Shown here in pieces: positions 26,430 through 34,769 of a DNA stretch of 64,000 nt; position 1 is the first letter of the stretch; the number at the start of each line of letters is the position of its first letter. The stretch is from an uncultured Alphaproteobacteria bacterium. Lineage in GTDB: Bacteria > Pseudomonadota > Alphaproteobacteria > HIMB59. A program made the position numbers and the translations under genes. Location: positions 1 to 64,000 of the forward strand of contig CABXVZ010000001.1 in NCBI GenBank assembly GCA_902515765.1. The letters run 5' to 3'. Under the pieces are notes generated by a model. It searched no databases and had not been told where the DNA came from. It worked only from the letters and a program-made list of their open reading frames with translations.

Positions 26430-27311
26430 ATGAAAAAAGATAATATTATTTCTTTAATAGAAGGTTTTACAATCGAGCTAAATCCTAAAGTAAGACATAA
26501 GCTAAAATCGATTCCACTTGATAAAATGAATAATGTCTACATTACTTATCTTCCCGATGCATCTGAAAATGATATTTTAGAGACAGTAGATTTTGTATCC
26601 CAAAATAATTTAACCCCTATCACTCATCTTCCAGCAAGAACGATGAAGGATTTAGAGCATGTTAATAGTTTTTTATCTCAAATTAGAAAAAGAACTGATA
26701 GTAAAAAAATATTGGTTATAGGTGGTGGTGGAGATCAGTTTGGTGAGGTGAGATCTTCTTTTGAAATTTTAGAAGCAGGTATTTTAGGACAGCACGGTTT
26801 TGAAAATATAGGAATTGCAGGACACCCAGAGGGGTCTCCAGATATTACCCAAGAAACAATTAATGAATTTCTTTTAAAAAAGTTTGAACTATCTCAATCC
26901 CAAAATTTAAATCTAGAATTAGTAACACAATTTTTTTTTAATGCCAGACCTTTCATTAAATGGTGTACGGACCTTGTTCAAAAAAATATAAATCTCCCAG
27001 TTCGAGTTGGTTTTCCTGGGCCAGCATCTTTTAAAACTCTTTTAAATTTTGGAATGATGAGTGGTGTAGGGAATTCTCTAAATTTCCTTAAAAAGAATTC
27101 AACTAAGGTCACTGATCTATTAACTAAGACCTCTAATGATGAGATGTTATCTCAGCTAGCTGATTACTCTTTAGAAGAAAGTCCCTTGGAAGCCTTTCAT
27201 TGTTTTCCATTTGGGGGTTTTGAAAAGACTTGCCATTGGTTAAATGAGATACAAAGTGGCGAATTTACTATTGAAAATCAAAAAATAAAGCTCCACAAAA
27301 AAATATTCTAA
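26430..27311 (+). CDS. Methylenetetrahydrofolate reductase family protein
   Basis: A 293-residue MetF-family flavoprotein barrel. GFTIELNPKV corresponds to the first strand carrying the catalytic glutamate, THLPARTM and KILVIGGGGDQFGEV to the folate and FAD strands, and GIAGHPEGSPDI is a well-conserved MetF segment followed by TQFFFNARPFIKWC. It interconverts methylene-THF and methyl-THF. It lies 21 bases after the dimethylglycine dehydrogenase gene and before a GcvT-like methyltransferase. It probably links methyl-THF from that enzyme with the methylene pool; direction of flow is not known. Confidence 0.87.
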   Translation: MKKDNIISLIEGFTIELNPKVRHKLKSIPLDKMNNVYITYLPDASENDILETVDFVSQNNLTPITHLPARTMKDLEHVNSFLSQIRKRTDSKKILVIGGGGDQFGEVRSSFEILEAGILGQHGFENIGIAGHPEGSPDITQETINEFLLKKFELSQSQNLNLELVTQFFFNARPFIKWCTDLVQKNINLPVRVGFPGPASFKTLLNFGMMSGVGNSLNFLKKNSTKVTDLLTKTSNDEMLSQLADYSLEESPLEAFHCFPFGGFEKTCHWLNEIQSGEFTIENQKIKLHKKIF

Positions 27312-27376
27312 ATCGTTACTTTTTGATTGCATCCTAAATAAAAAAAAAATATTTATGGAGTTGCTAATAGCTTTTC

Positions 27377-27382
27377 AGGAGG
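27377..27382 (+). promoter_or_regulatory. Strong ribosome-binding site of the GcvT-like methyltransferase gene
   Basis: AGGAGG lies four bases before the ATG at 27387. With a 75-base gap upstream it suggests separate, strong expression of this methyltransferase. Confidence 0.75.
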
Positions 27383-27386
27383 AAAT

Positions 27387-28691
27387 ATGAAGCTAACACA
27401 ACCAAGCACCGTGGATCAGTCTGATAGACTTGTTCCTTATAATTTAAGACAATCTGGACCAACACCACAACAGATGTTGATTTCTACTCGAGTAAGGAAA
27501 TCGCCTTACTGGCACTTATCAGTAGAAGCGGGATGTTGGAGATGTACTGTATATAATCGTATGTATCACCCAAGAGGTTATGTAAAACCTGAAGATGGCG
27601 GGGCTATGGTTGAATATGATGCTCTTGTTAATCATGTTACTATGTGGAATGTAGCAGTTGAAAGACAAATTAGAGTTAAAGGGCCAGATGCATTAAAGTT
27701 TACTAACTACGTAATCACTAGAGATGCTTCAAGGATTGAAGTTATGAATGGAAAATATGTAATTCTATGTAATAGCAAAGGCGGAGTTCTAAATGATCCT
27801 ATCTTGTTAAGAGTTGCAGAAGATGAGTTTTGGTTTTCTCTCTCAGACTCTGACATTATGTTTTTTTTACAAGGCGTAAATCATGATAAAAAATTTGATG
27901 TTACTATTGATGAAATAGATGCTGCACCTGTTCAAATACAGGGGCCTAAATCAGTCGACTTAATGGCAGATTTAGTTGGAGAGGCAGTAAGAAATATTCC
28001 TTACTACGGTCTTATGGAAGCAAAAGTAGGTGGAAGAGATTGTATTATTTCTCAAACTGGCTTCACTGGTGAGAAGGGCTATGAAATATATCTCAAAGAT
28101 GCAACTTTATATGCTGATGATATGTGGAATGCTGTTTTAGAAGCAGGAAAGAAACATAGCTTAAGGGTAATCGCTCCTGCACACCATAGAAGGATTGCAG
28201 CTGGAATTTTATCTTGGGGACAAGATTTAGACTCTGAAACCTATCCATTCCAATGTAACTTAGGTTATCAAGTGCCTCGAAAAAAAACAGATGACTATAT
28301 TGGTAAAGAAGCATTAGAAACCATGAGAGTCAAAATGGAAGCAGGTGATAAACCTTACAGCAATCAATTAGTAGGTTTTGTCTTAGGTGGAAAACCTATT
28401 GAAGAATATGCGCCTGATTTTTGGCTAGTTTCTGAGGATGGAACTACACCAGTTGGCTATTTAACGTCACCTTGGTATTCTCCTGAACTTGAAACAAATA
28501 TTGCAATGGGATATGTGCCCTATGAAAAAAGGCATATTGGTAATAAATTTAAATTCCACCTTCCTGATGAGTATTGTGATACCCCAAGTCAACCAGTTGA
28601 TGGTGAAATTGTAGAAATGCCATTTAGACCATCAGTTAATCCTAATGCTAGAGAAATCGCAAAATCAGCTGGCAGAGACTCAGCATTTTAA
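27387..28691 (+). CDS. GcvT-family aminomethyltransferase / DmdA-like demethylase
   Basis: A 434-residue folate-dependent methyltransferase. WNVAVERQIRVKGPDALKF and GGVLNDPILLRVAEDEFWFSLSDSD closely resemble the N-terminal part of DMSP demethylase DmdA. QTGFTGEKGYEIYLKD is instead the form seen in glycine-cleavage T proteins. An extra 50 or so N-terminal residues with EAGCWRCTVYNRMYHPRG are longer than in DmdA. No other glycine cleavage gene is nearby, so it is probably not gcvT itself. It probably demethylates a small methylated compound, giving methyl-THF for the adjacent MetF-like protein. Glycine betaine relatives and DMSP are candidates. Confidence 0.75.
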   Translation: MKLTQPSTVDQSDRLVPYNLRQSGPTPQQMLISTRVRKSPYWHLSVEAGCWRCTVYNRMYHPRGYVKPEDGGAMVEYDALVNHVTMWNVAVERQIRVKGPDALKFTNYVITRDASRIEVMNGKYVILCNSKGGVLNDPILLRVAEDEFWFSLSDSDIMFFLQGVNHDKKFDVTIDEIDAAPVQIQGPKSVDLMADLVGEAVRNIPYYGLMEAKVGGRDCIISQTGFTGEKGYEIYLKDATLYADDMWNAVLEAGKKHSLRVIAPAHHRRIAAGILSWGQDLDSETYPFQCNLGYQVPRKKTDDYIGKEALETMRVKMEAGDKPYSNQLVGFVLGGKPIEEYAPDFWLVSEDGTTPVGYLTSPWYSPELETNIAMGYVPYEKRHIGNKFKFHLPDEYCDTPSQPVDGEIVEMPFRPSVNPNAREIAKSAGRDSAF

Positions 28692-28703
28692 TTATTTAAA
28701 ATG

Positions 28704-28737
28704 AAAAAAGCCCAGTTATAAATAACTGGGCTTTTTC
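28704..28737 (+). terminator. Intrinsic terminator after the methyltransferase gene
   Basis: A long stem, AAAAAGCCCAGTTA / TAACTGGGCTTTTT, with a four-base loop ends in a T-run. The A-run on the other side makes it potentially bidirectional. It closes the one-carbon region and is the clearest terminator in the window. Confidence 0.93.
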
Positions 28738-28807
28738 ATTAGTCTAATTTGATTTATTAAGAAGCATCTAAAAACTAGAAAAGTGATGACTAACAATTTC
28801 TTTAGCT

Positions 28808-28837
28808 TTGACAACTTGAATTGTTTTATTGTAGGAT
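28808..28837 (+). promoter_or_regulatory. Candidate promoter of the small hypothetical gene
   Basis: TTGACA is followed after 18 bases by TAGGAT. The -10 ends six bases before the ATG at 28844, again implying a leaderless mRNA. The gap 28692-28843 otherwise holds only the terminator. Confidence 0.4.
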
Positions 28838-28843
28838 TTGAAT

Positions 28844-29215
28844 ATGAATTTATATATTCAAAACAATTACTCAAAATTGAATGATTTATGTGACCAGATT
28901 TTTGATTATTTTAATTTAACTATTTACGATTTAGAAAATAAATTTAATGGTCAACTTTCAATTGAAAATTTCAAAAGCAAACTTGATACATATGCTGATA
29001 AGCATTTTAAGTCTGCATTATTTGAATTTGATAATGAAATTCAAAATTTGAAATGCCATTTTCCAAATGAGCTATTTCAAATTGAAAAATTATCAGAAGA
29101 AATTAAGAATAGGTTTAATGATTTTTTAAACAGAAATATCTTAGATGTGGATATTATAACAAACTTAAAAGAAAGACTTAAAGATAATATAAATAAAATT
29201 AAAGTTATTTATTAG
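28844..29215 (+). CDS. Hypothetical protein, helical
   Basis: A 123-residue protein that I do not recognise. It has no signal peptide or membrane span. It is rich in Asn, Lys, Phe and Leu and looks mostly helical, with heptad-like spacing in LENKFNGQLSIENF and IEKLSEEIKNRFNDFL. The track begins at a TTG at 28838; the ATG at 28844 is chosen because the TTG lies next to the candidate -10. It precedes rmuC by 36 bases, so co-transcription is likely. It may be a lineage-specific gene. Confidence 0.6.
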   Translation: MNLYIQNNYSKLNDLCDQIFDYFNLTIYDLENKFNGQLSIENFKSKLDTYADKHFKSALFEFDNEIQNLKCHFPNELFQIEKLSEEIKNRFNDFLNRNILDVDIITNLKERLKDNINKIKVIY

Positions 29216-29251
29216 GATTATAAATTTTACAATTAATATGAGCATTAGAAG

Positions 29252-30214
29252 ATGAATATAGAATATTTTACTTCAGTTTTACTGATAGTTATTTTGTGCC
29301 TTTTGATTTTACTTTTAATAAAATTCAATAATAAAAATACGAATAAAGAAAATTATGAAATAGAAAAGATTGGCCAAAATATAGAATCTCTTCTAAACAA
29401 AACTCTTGAACAAAGTGGCTATGTTAACTCTAAAATAGATGAAATTGGAGATTTAACAAAAAAAATGACAAATGCAATGACTTCAAATATTTCGGATATG
29501 GGTCAAATGGGAGAAGTCATATTAGAAAATATCTTACAAGACTGTGGCATGACAAAAAATAGAGATTACAAAACCCAGTTTACTGATAAAAACGAAGAGG
29601 GGCAACAACTTAGACCAGATGTTGTTATTTTCTTACCAGAAAACAGAAATATTATTATCGACTCAAAAGTACCAATGAGAGATTGGTATGAATTTCAAAA
29701 CTCTAAAAATAACAATGAGAAAGAAATTCATATAAAAAGTTTCATAAGTTCAGTTAAAAATCATATAAGTTCGATAAATAAAAAAGACTATACAAATTTA
29801 CTTAATATCAACTCACCTGACTATGTATTTATATTTATGCCACATGAATTTGCATTAATAACTGCACAAAAATACGATATTTCTTTAGCAAATTTTTCTC
29901 AACAAAAACAAGTTATTATAGTAGGACCTTCTACACTAGTTATGTGCATGAAATTAGTAGAGAGCATATGGCGTTTAGAAAAACAAAATAAAAATTCAAA
30001 GGAAATTGCAGATTTAGCTGGTGGAATGTATGACCAAATTGCAAAAACTCTTAATTTACTAAATGATGCAAGCTCTTCTTTGAATAAATCTATAGATAAT
30101 ATTGATATTTCAAAAAAATATATGAAGGAAGGAAGATCAAGCCTCTATTTTAAAGTTAATAAGATGAGAGAATTAGGGGCTAAAAGCAAAATTAATATAA
30201 AAGATAATAGTTAG
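29252..30214 (+). CDS. rmuC: DNA recombination protein RmuC
   Basis: A 320-residue RmuC, an inner-membrane-anchored nuclease-fold protein thought to limit DNA inversions at repeats. Residues 6-26 form a hydrophobic anchor, followed by a short coiled-coil stretch. The core has GQMGEVILENILQDCGM, RPDVVIFLPENRNIIIDSKVP with the PD-(D/E)XK-like acidic and lysine residues, and IFMPHEFAL. It is shorter than E. coli RmuC (about 475), the difference being the reduced N-terminal coiled coil. Its stop nearly abuts that of a convergent glycosyltransferase-like gene. Confidence 0.9.
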   Translation: MNIEYFTSVLLIVILCLLILLLIKFNNKNTNKENYEIEKIGQNIESLLNKTLEQSGYVNSKIDEIGDLTKKMTNAMTSNISDMGQMGEVILENILQDCGMTKNRDYKTQFTDKNEEGQQLRPDVVIFLPENRNIIIDSKVPMRDWYEFQNSKNNNEKEIHIKSFISSVKNHISSINKKDYTNLLNINSPDYVFIFMPHEFALITAQKYDISLANFSQQKQVIIVGPSTLVMCMKLVESIWRLEKQNKNSKEIADLAGGMYDQIAKTLNLLNDASSSLNKSIDNIDISKKYMKEGRSSLYFKVNKMRELGAKSKINIKDNS

Positions 30215-30215
30215 T

Positions 30216-31100
30216 TCATTTTTGATATCTTAATGGTTTTTCAATGGTATCTTCATCCAATGTTTTAATTTTATGAAAAATTAATTCTTTTTTTCTATCA
30301 TCATCCATACCAGCCAAGTGCATTATACCTATATTGTGATTAGGTAAATAGGGCTCTACAAATAAATTTTTTTTTGAACAAAATTTGGGTAATTTGGTCT
30401 CACAAAGCCAGTTACAATAAGAGGGTAATAATTCATAATCAACCTTGTCTTCAAAATGAGTTAGGGCTAATGCAACTTGGTCACTTCCAAAAATTCTACC
30501 CTTAGCCGATGCAAGTTTTAAATTAGATCTTAGCTTGTCCATACCTGAAAATTTAAAGTTGTATGCAAAGCAACCAGCATTCATAGTATAATAACCAGCA
30601 TATTTTCTGCCTAATTTTTTCGAAATACTTCTGGAAATATTTTTATAATTTATAGAGTTTACTTTTTTTGGAAAACCAAATAGCCATCTTACATCTATAA
30701 GTCTTTTATAGGATCTATCAACTTGTGGGGTTATTGAAAAACCATTTTTTTCAGATCCTTGGAGATATAATTCAAAAGTTTTTTCACAATTAACCCAAGT
30801 ATCTGAGTCTAACCATATGTAATTACCATACCCTGGAAAATATTTATCCATATAAAATCTTGAAAATTGAATTTTAAGATTTTCTCTACCTCTGATTTTA
30901 TAAGAAGGAATCTTAAATTCCCATTCAGGCTTTATTAATTTGATATTTTCAGATTTGAAAAAATTAATTGTTTCATTTTGTAGACCACAATCAAAAATTG
31001 CAAAATCATATTTTGTTAACAACTGTTTTAATGAGTAATACAATTCAATTAAAAGATGAGCATATTTTTCATCTGCGGAGCTTACAATTAAATTTTTCAT
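30216..31100 (-). CDS. GT8-like glycosyltransferase
   Basis: A 294-residue protein with a GT-A type sugar-nucleotide fold. YIWLDSDTWVNCE provides the DxD metal/sugar-nucleotide motif, TMNAGCFAYNFK is typical of GT8-like enzymes, and FGSDQVALALTHF follows where the acceptor site lies. There is no membrane span, so it is cytosolic or peripheral. It probably adds a sugar to lipopolysaccharide or another surface glycan. It stands alone in orientation between rmuC and a tRNA gene. Confidence 0.72.
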   Translation of the reverse strand: MKNLIVSSADEKYAHLLIELYYSLKQLLTKYDFAIFDCGLQNETINFFKSENIKLIKPEWEFKIPSYKIRGRENLKIQFSRFYMDKYFPGYGNYIWLDSDTWVNCEKTFELYLQGSEKNGFSITPQVDRSYKRLIDVRWLFGFPKKVNSINYKNISRSISKKLGRKYAGYYTMNAGCFAYNFKFSGMDKLRSNLKLASAKGRIFGSDQVALALTHFEDKVDYELLPSYCNWLCETKLPKFCSKKNLFVEPYLPNHNIGIMHLAGMDDDRKKELIFHKIKTLDEDTIEKPLRYQK

Positions 31101-31165
31101 AGAATTAACAGTCTTTGAAATAACGTATCAGTTAATTATTATTCTTCATATAAATTTTAATAATA

Positions 31166-31255
31166 TGGCGGAGAGAGTGGGATTCGAACCCACGGTAAGG
31201 TTGCCCCTACACTACCTTTCCAAGGTAGCGCGATCGACCACTCTGCCATCTCTCC
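31166..31255 (-). tRNA. tRNA-Ser (anticodon GGA)
   Basis: On the minus strand GGAGAGA pairs with TCTCTCC to form the acceptor stem, with discriminator G and an encoded CCA. The anticodon arm is CTACC-TTGGAAA-GGTAG, giving anticodon GGA (31219-31221), which reads UCC and UCU. A long variable arm (TGTAGGGGCAACCTTACC) and the T arm GTGGG-TTCGAAT-CCCAC confirm a class II serine tRNA of 90 bases. Confidence 0.97.
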
Positions 31256-31310
31256 GAGGATTAAAAATAATACACATCTTAATTTTTTGTTCTACAATAA
31301 ATATTAATTT

Positions 31311-32057
31311 ATGCCTATTCCTTTATCACTTAAGCCTAAACATAAGTACGATCTTATTAGAGTTGGAAGTCAAAATGATGGTGGTTATCTTATTGAAAAA
31401 TATTCTATTTTAGAGTGTGATTTTTTACTTAGTTTTGGTGTTTCTACAGATTGGAATTTTGAAAAAGAATTTATAGATTATAATCATGTAGATTTTAAAG
31501 CATTTGATGGAAGTATTGATGAATTATTTTGGATAAATTGGAAAAAAAGAGCTTTTAGTAAATTTTTCAAACTATCATTCAAAGAACTATTTAGGTATTA
31601 CAAAATTAAAAATTCATTTTATAAATTTTTTAGTAAAGATAATTTCGAGAGTAGCTATATAGGAAATAAAATAAATTATTTACCAATAAGCAAAATAATT
31701 AATAATTTAAAATCTCATAATATATTCTTGAAAATTGATATCGAAGGAAGTGAATATGATATTTTAAAAGATTTAATAAAATTTCAAAGTAGAATAGTAG
31801 GTTTAGTAATTGAATTTCATAATTGTACTGAAATGATAAATAATATTAATGAGTTTAACGAAAGATTGAATTTACAGCTTGTACACATTCATGGCAATAA
31901 CTACGATAGTATTTCTGAAGATAACATACCCCAAACATTAGAAATTACTTTTGCCAGATTGCCAAAACCCATAGACCAAAATCCTGAGATACCACATTAC
32001 CTCGACAAGCCTAATAAGCACAATAAAAATGATTTAAAATTAAATTTTGGTAGTTAA
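31311..32057 (+). CDS. FkbM-like methyltransferase
   Basis: A 248-residue protein of the FkbM/SAM-methyltransferase type. GSQNDGGYLIEKY and LLSFGVSTDWNFEKEF fit the N-terminal part, and FLKIDIEGSEYDILKDL is the FkbM hallmark, followed by VGLVIEFHNC. Such enzymes methylate sugars or other groups on surface polysaccharides. It overlaps the following GT9 gene by 11 bases, suggesting one glycan operon. No signal peptide is seen. Confidence 0.82.
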   Translation: MPIPLSLKPKHKYDLIRVGSQNDGGYLIEKYSILECDFLLSFGVSTDWNFEKEFIDYNHVDFKAFDGSIDELFWINWKKRAFSKFFKLSFKELFRYYKIKNSFYKFFSKDNFESSYIGNKINYLPISKIINNLKSHNIFLKIDIEGSEYDILKDLIKFQSRIVGLVIEFHNCTEMINNINEFNERLNLQLVHIHGNNYDSISEDNIPQTLEITFARLPKPIDQNPEIPHYLDKPNKHNKNDLKLNFGS

Positions 32058-32973
32058 AAAAATATTAATTGTTGAATTGAGACCTGGCATAGGTGACTTA
32101 TGTATGTTTCTACCGAGGTTTCATGAAATTTCAGAAAAGTATCCAAATGCGTATATCAGTTTATTGACCAAAAAAAGAACAAAAGCATTAGAATTATTAA
32201 AATATGATACTAAAATTCATAAAATAGAATTTATAGATAAAGAGAATTCAAAAGAAAAAAAAGGCTTAAAATTTTTATACAAATTATATAAGGAAAATAA
32301 GTTTGATATTGTATTTTCTTACCAATATGGGCCAAAATATCTCAAATATGTCCTATTAGGAAAGTTATTTAATGCAAAGATTTACTTCTATGGGTTTTTT
32401 AAAAGAAAAGAATCTATGATGATGAGAGCTATAGCTTCTAATGAAAAATGGCTTCAAATTAAAATTACTCAAAGATGTTCTAAAATTCTTACTCCGAATC
32501 AAACATTGCCAAAAATAATGCAAGTAGTAATAGGTGTTGGTGCTAGTGGGGATAATAAAAGGTGGCCCATTTTAAATTTTGATAAGCTAATAAATTATTT
32601 TAAAAATAATGGATACGAAATTATTTTAGCTGGTGGGCAAATGGAGTTAGAAATTATAAATAGTCTAAAAAAAAGTCACTCTGATATTGATATAACATCC
32701 CTAGAAAATTTTAATTTGGAAGATTCAATTAAAATTATTAAAAATGCAAAATACCATATCGGAAATGACTCAGGATTTATGCACATTTGTGCTGGTTTGG
32801 GAATGAAATCTTTTTGTTTATATGGGGATACACCGTCAGAGGACTCTTTTTATAATGAAAAAATAATTCCAATACTACCAATTGGGTATCGGCATATCAC
32901 TCACGGTTCAAGAGCAATGAACAAAATTGGCTTGGAGCAAGTAATAGAGATATTTGAAAAAAATATTTATTAA
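32047..32973 (+). CDS. Glycosyltransferase family 9 (heptosyltransferase-like)
   Basis: A 308-residue GT-B protein of the ADP-heptose:LPS heptosyltransferase family. [20 protein letters not shown] is the N-terminal acceptor-side motif, and [22 protein letters not shown] is the nucleotide-sugar site. The start is TTG at 32047 inside the preceding gene; a later start would cut the first beta strand. It probably adds a sugar to the LPS core. It ends 4 bases inside the convergent lepA. Confidence 0.83.
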   Translation: MVVKKILIVELRPGIGDLCMFLPRFHEISEKYPNAYISLLTKKRTKALELLKYDTKIHKIEFIDKENSKEKKGLKFLYKLYKENKFDIVFSYQYGPKYLKYVLLGKLFNAKIYFYGFFKRKESMMMRAIASNEKWLQIKITQRCSKILTPNQTLPKIMQVVIGVGASGDNKRWPILNFDKLINYFKNNGYEIILAGGQMELEIINSLKKSHSDIDITSLENFNLEDSIKIIKNAKYHIGNDSGFMHICAGLGMKSFCLYGDTPSEDSFYNEKIIPILPIGYRHITHGSRAMNKIGLEQVIEIFEKNIY

Positions 32974-34769
32974 TTCTCGTCACCAATCTTTAGTGCTTCA
33001 AAAAATGCAGTTTGTGGAATTTCAACATTTCCAAATTGTTTCATTCTTTTCTTTCCTTTTTTTTGTTTTTCTAAAAGTTTTTTCTTTCTTGTAACATCTC
33101 CACCATAAAGTTTAGCAGTTACATCTTTTCTAAATGCTTTTATGGTTTCTCTAGCAATAATTTTTCCATAAATAGCAGCTTGAATAGGAATTTGAAAGTT
33201 TTGTCTTGGTATTAAATCCTTTAATTTATTACAAATTCTTCTACCTATAATTTCTGCTCTTGTTTTGTGAACAATGTTAGAAAAAGCATCAACGGTTTCA
33301 GAGTTTACCAAAATGTTAAGTTTGACCAAATCACCTTCGAAATAATCATAGAGTTGATAGTCAAAACTAGCATAGCCTTTTGAATGAGATTTTAGTTTGT
33401 CATAAAAATCTATAACAATTTCATTTAACGGGAGTTCCATCTCTAAAATCGCCCTATTGTTTTGTATATTTAAATTTTTTTGTTTTCCTCTCTTTTCAAT
33501 GCAGAGATTTATAACATTTCCAAGATAATCTTGTGGAACAATAATAGTAGACTTTACCCATGGTTCTAAAATTTGATCAATTTCAGCTGGGTCAGGTAAT
33601 TCTGAAGGATTCCTGATGATTTTTTCATCTTTATTTCTATCTATGATTTTGTAGACAACACCTGGTGCAGTTGTAATTAAATCTAAATCAAACTCTCTTC
33701 TCAATCTTTCAGTAATTACCTCTAAATGGAGAAGTCCCAAACACCCACATCTAAAACCATATCCAAGTGCAGCACTGGTTTCATTTTCATATGTAAAGCT
33801 AGAGTCATTAAGGGCTAGCTTTTCGAAACTCTCTTTTAAATGTTCGTAGTCAGATGTATCAACTGGATAAATTCCACAAAATACTACTGGGAGAGAAGGT
33901 TTAAAACCCGGAAGAGGTTTTACTGTCTTGTTGTTTAATTCTGTAATTGTATCGCCTACTTTACAATCGGCTACAGATTTTATGCTTGCATTAATGAAAC
34001 CAATTTCTCCTGCTCTCAACTCATCGCAATAATTTATCTCTGGGGTAAAATAACCTATACGATCAATGTTGTACTGCTGGTTATTTGATAGGAACTTCAC
34101 TTTCATACCTTTCTTCATGACTCCATCTAAGATACGAACTAAAACAGTTACTCCAAGATAGTTATCGTACCAACTGTCCACTAAAAGAGCTTTTAATTCA
34201 TCTCCTTCTGTGGTTGGTGAGGGTAAATTTATAATAAGTTGGTCCACTAATTCCCTTACTCCCTGGCCTGTTTTAGCTGATACCAACAGTGCATCGGATG
34301 TATCGATACCTATAGTTTGTTCAATATCCTCCTTCACTCTATCTGGTTCTGATGCAGGGAGGTCCGCCTTATTTAATACTGCTAGAATTTCATGATTTGC
34401 ATCTATAGCCTGATAGGCATTAGCTAGAGTTTGAGCCTCTACTCCTTGAGTGCTATCAACAATCAGCAATGATCCTTCACAGGCTGATAAAGATCGAGAA
34501 ACTTCATATGAAAAATCAACATGGCCAGGTGTATCTAGAATATTTAACTGATAAGTTTCACCTAACTTATTCTTATAATTAAGCCTTACAGTTTGTGCCT
34601 TAATAGTGATACCTCTTTCTCTTTCAATATCCATAGAGTCTAGCACTTGATCTTTTTTAGTTCTGTCATCCATACCACCACACATTTCAATGATACGGTC
34701 AGCTAGTGTGGATTTACCATGATCGATATGAGCTACAATTGAAAAATTTCTAATATGAGAAATTTTCAT
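32970..34769 (-). CDS. lepA: Elongation factor 4 (LepA)
   Basis: A 599-residue translational GTPase that back-translocates or remodels stalled ribosomes. G1 is [14 protein letters not shown]2/G3 are [14 protein letters not shown] and [14 protein letters not shown]4 is NKADLP and G5 VSAKTGQGV. Domains II-III and the LepA C-terminal domain follow ([26 protein letters not shown]). Full length. Its start meets the pheT stop (shared base), so it is in the pheST run on the minus strand. Confidence 0.97.
   Translation of the reverse strand: MKISHIRNFSIVAHIDHGKSTLADRIIEMCGGMDDRTKKDQVLDSMDIERERGITIKAQTVRLNYKNKLGETYQLNILDTPGHVDFSYEVSRSLSACEGSLLIVDSTQGVEAQTLANAYQAIDANHEILAVLNKADLPASEPDRVKEDIEQTIGIDTSDALLVSAKTGQGVRELVDQLIINLPSPTTEGDELKALLVDSWYDNYLGVTVLVRILDGVMKKGMKVKFLSNNQQYNIDRIGYFTPEINYCDELRAGEIGFINASIKSVADCKVGDTITELNNKTVKPLPGFKPSLPVVFCGIYPVDTSDYEHLKESFEKLALNDSSFTYENETSAALGYGFRCGCLGLLHLEVITERLRREFDLDLITTAPGVVYKIIDRNKDEKIIRNPSELPDPAEIDQILEPWVKSTIIVPQDYLGNVINLCIEKRGKQKNLNIQNNRAILEMELPLNEIVIDFYDKLKSHSKGYASFDYQLYDYFEGDLVKLNILVNSETVDAFSNIVHKTRAEIIGRRICNKLKDLIPRQNFQIPIQAAIYGKIIARETIKAFRKDVTAKLYGGDVTRKKKLLEKQKKGKKRMKQFGNVEIPQTAFFEALKIGDEN

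Noticed and set aside
27312-27386. Glycine riboswitch or other aptamer before the GcvT-like gene
   Set aside because: The 75-base gap is too short for a tandem glycine aptamer and shows no matching conserved core.
27387-28691. Assignment as DMSP demethylase dmdA
   Set aside because: Only the N-terminal half fits well; the active segment is T-protein-like and the protein is longer, so a firm name is unsafe.
31166-31255. tRNA-Ser as an integration site for a genomic island
   Set aside because: No integrase, no repeated tRNA 3' end and no compositional break were seen nearby.
31165-31413. 82-residue ORF beginning MAERVGFEPT
   Set aside because: It is the antisense strand of the tRNA-Ser gene, a well-known false ORF, and overlaps the real FkbM gene.
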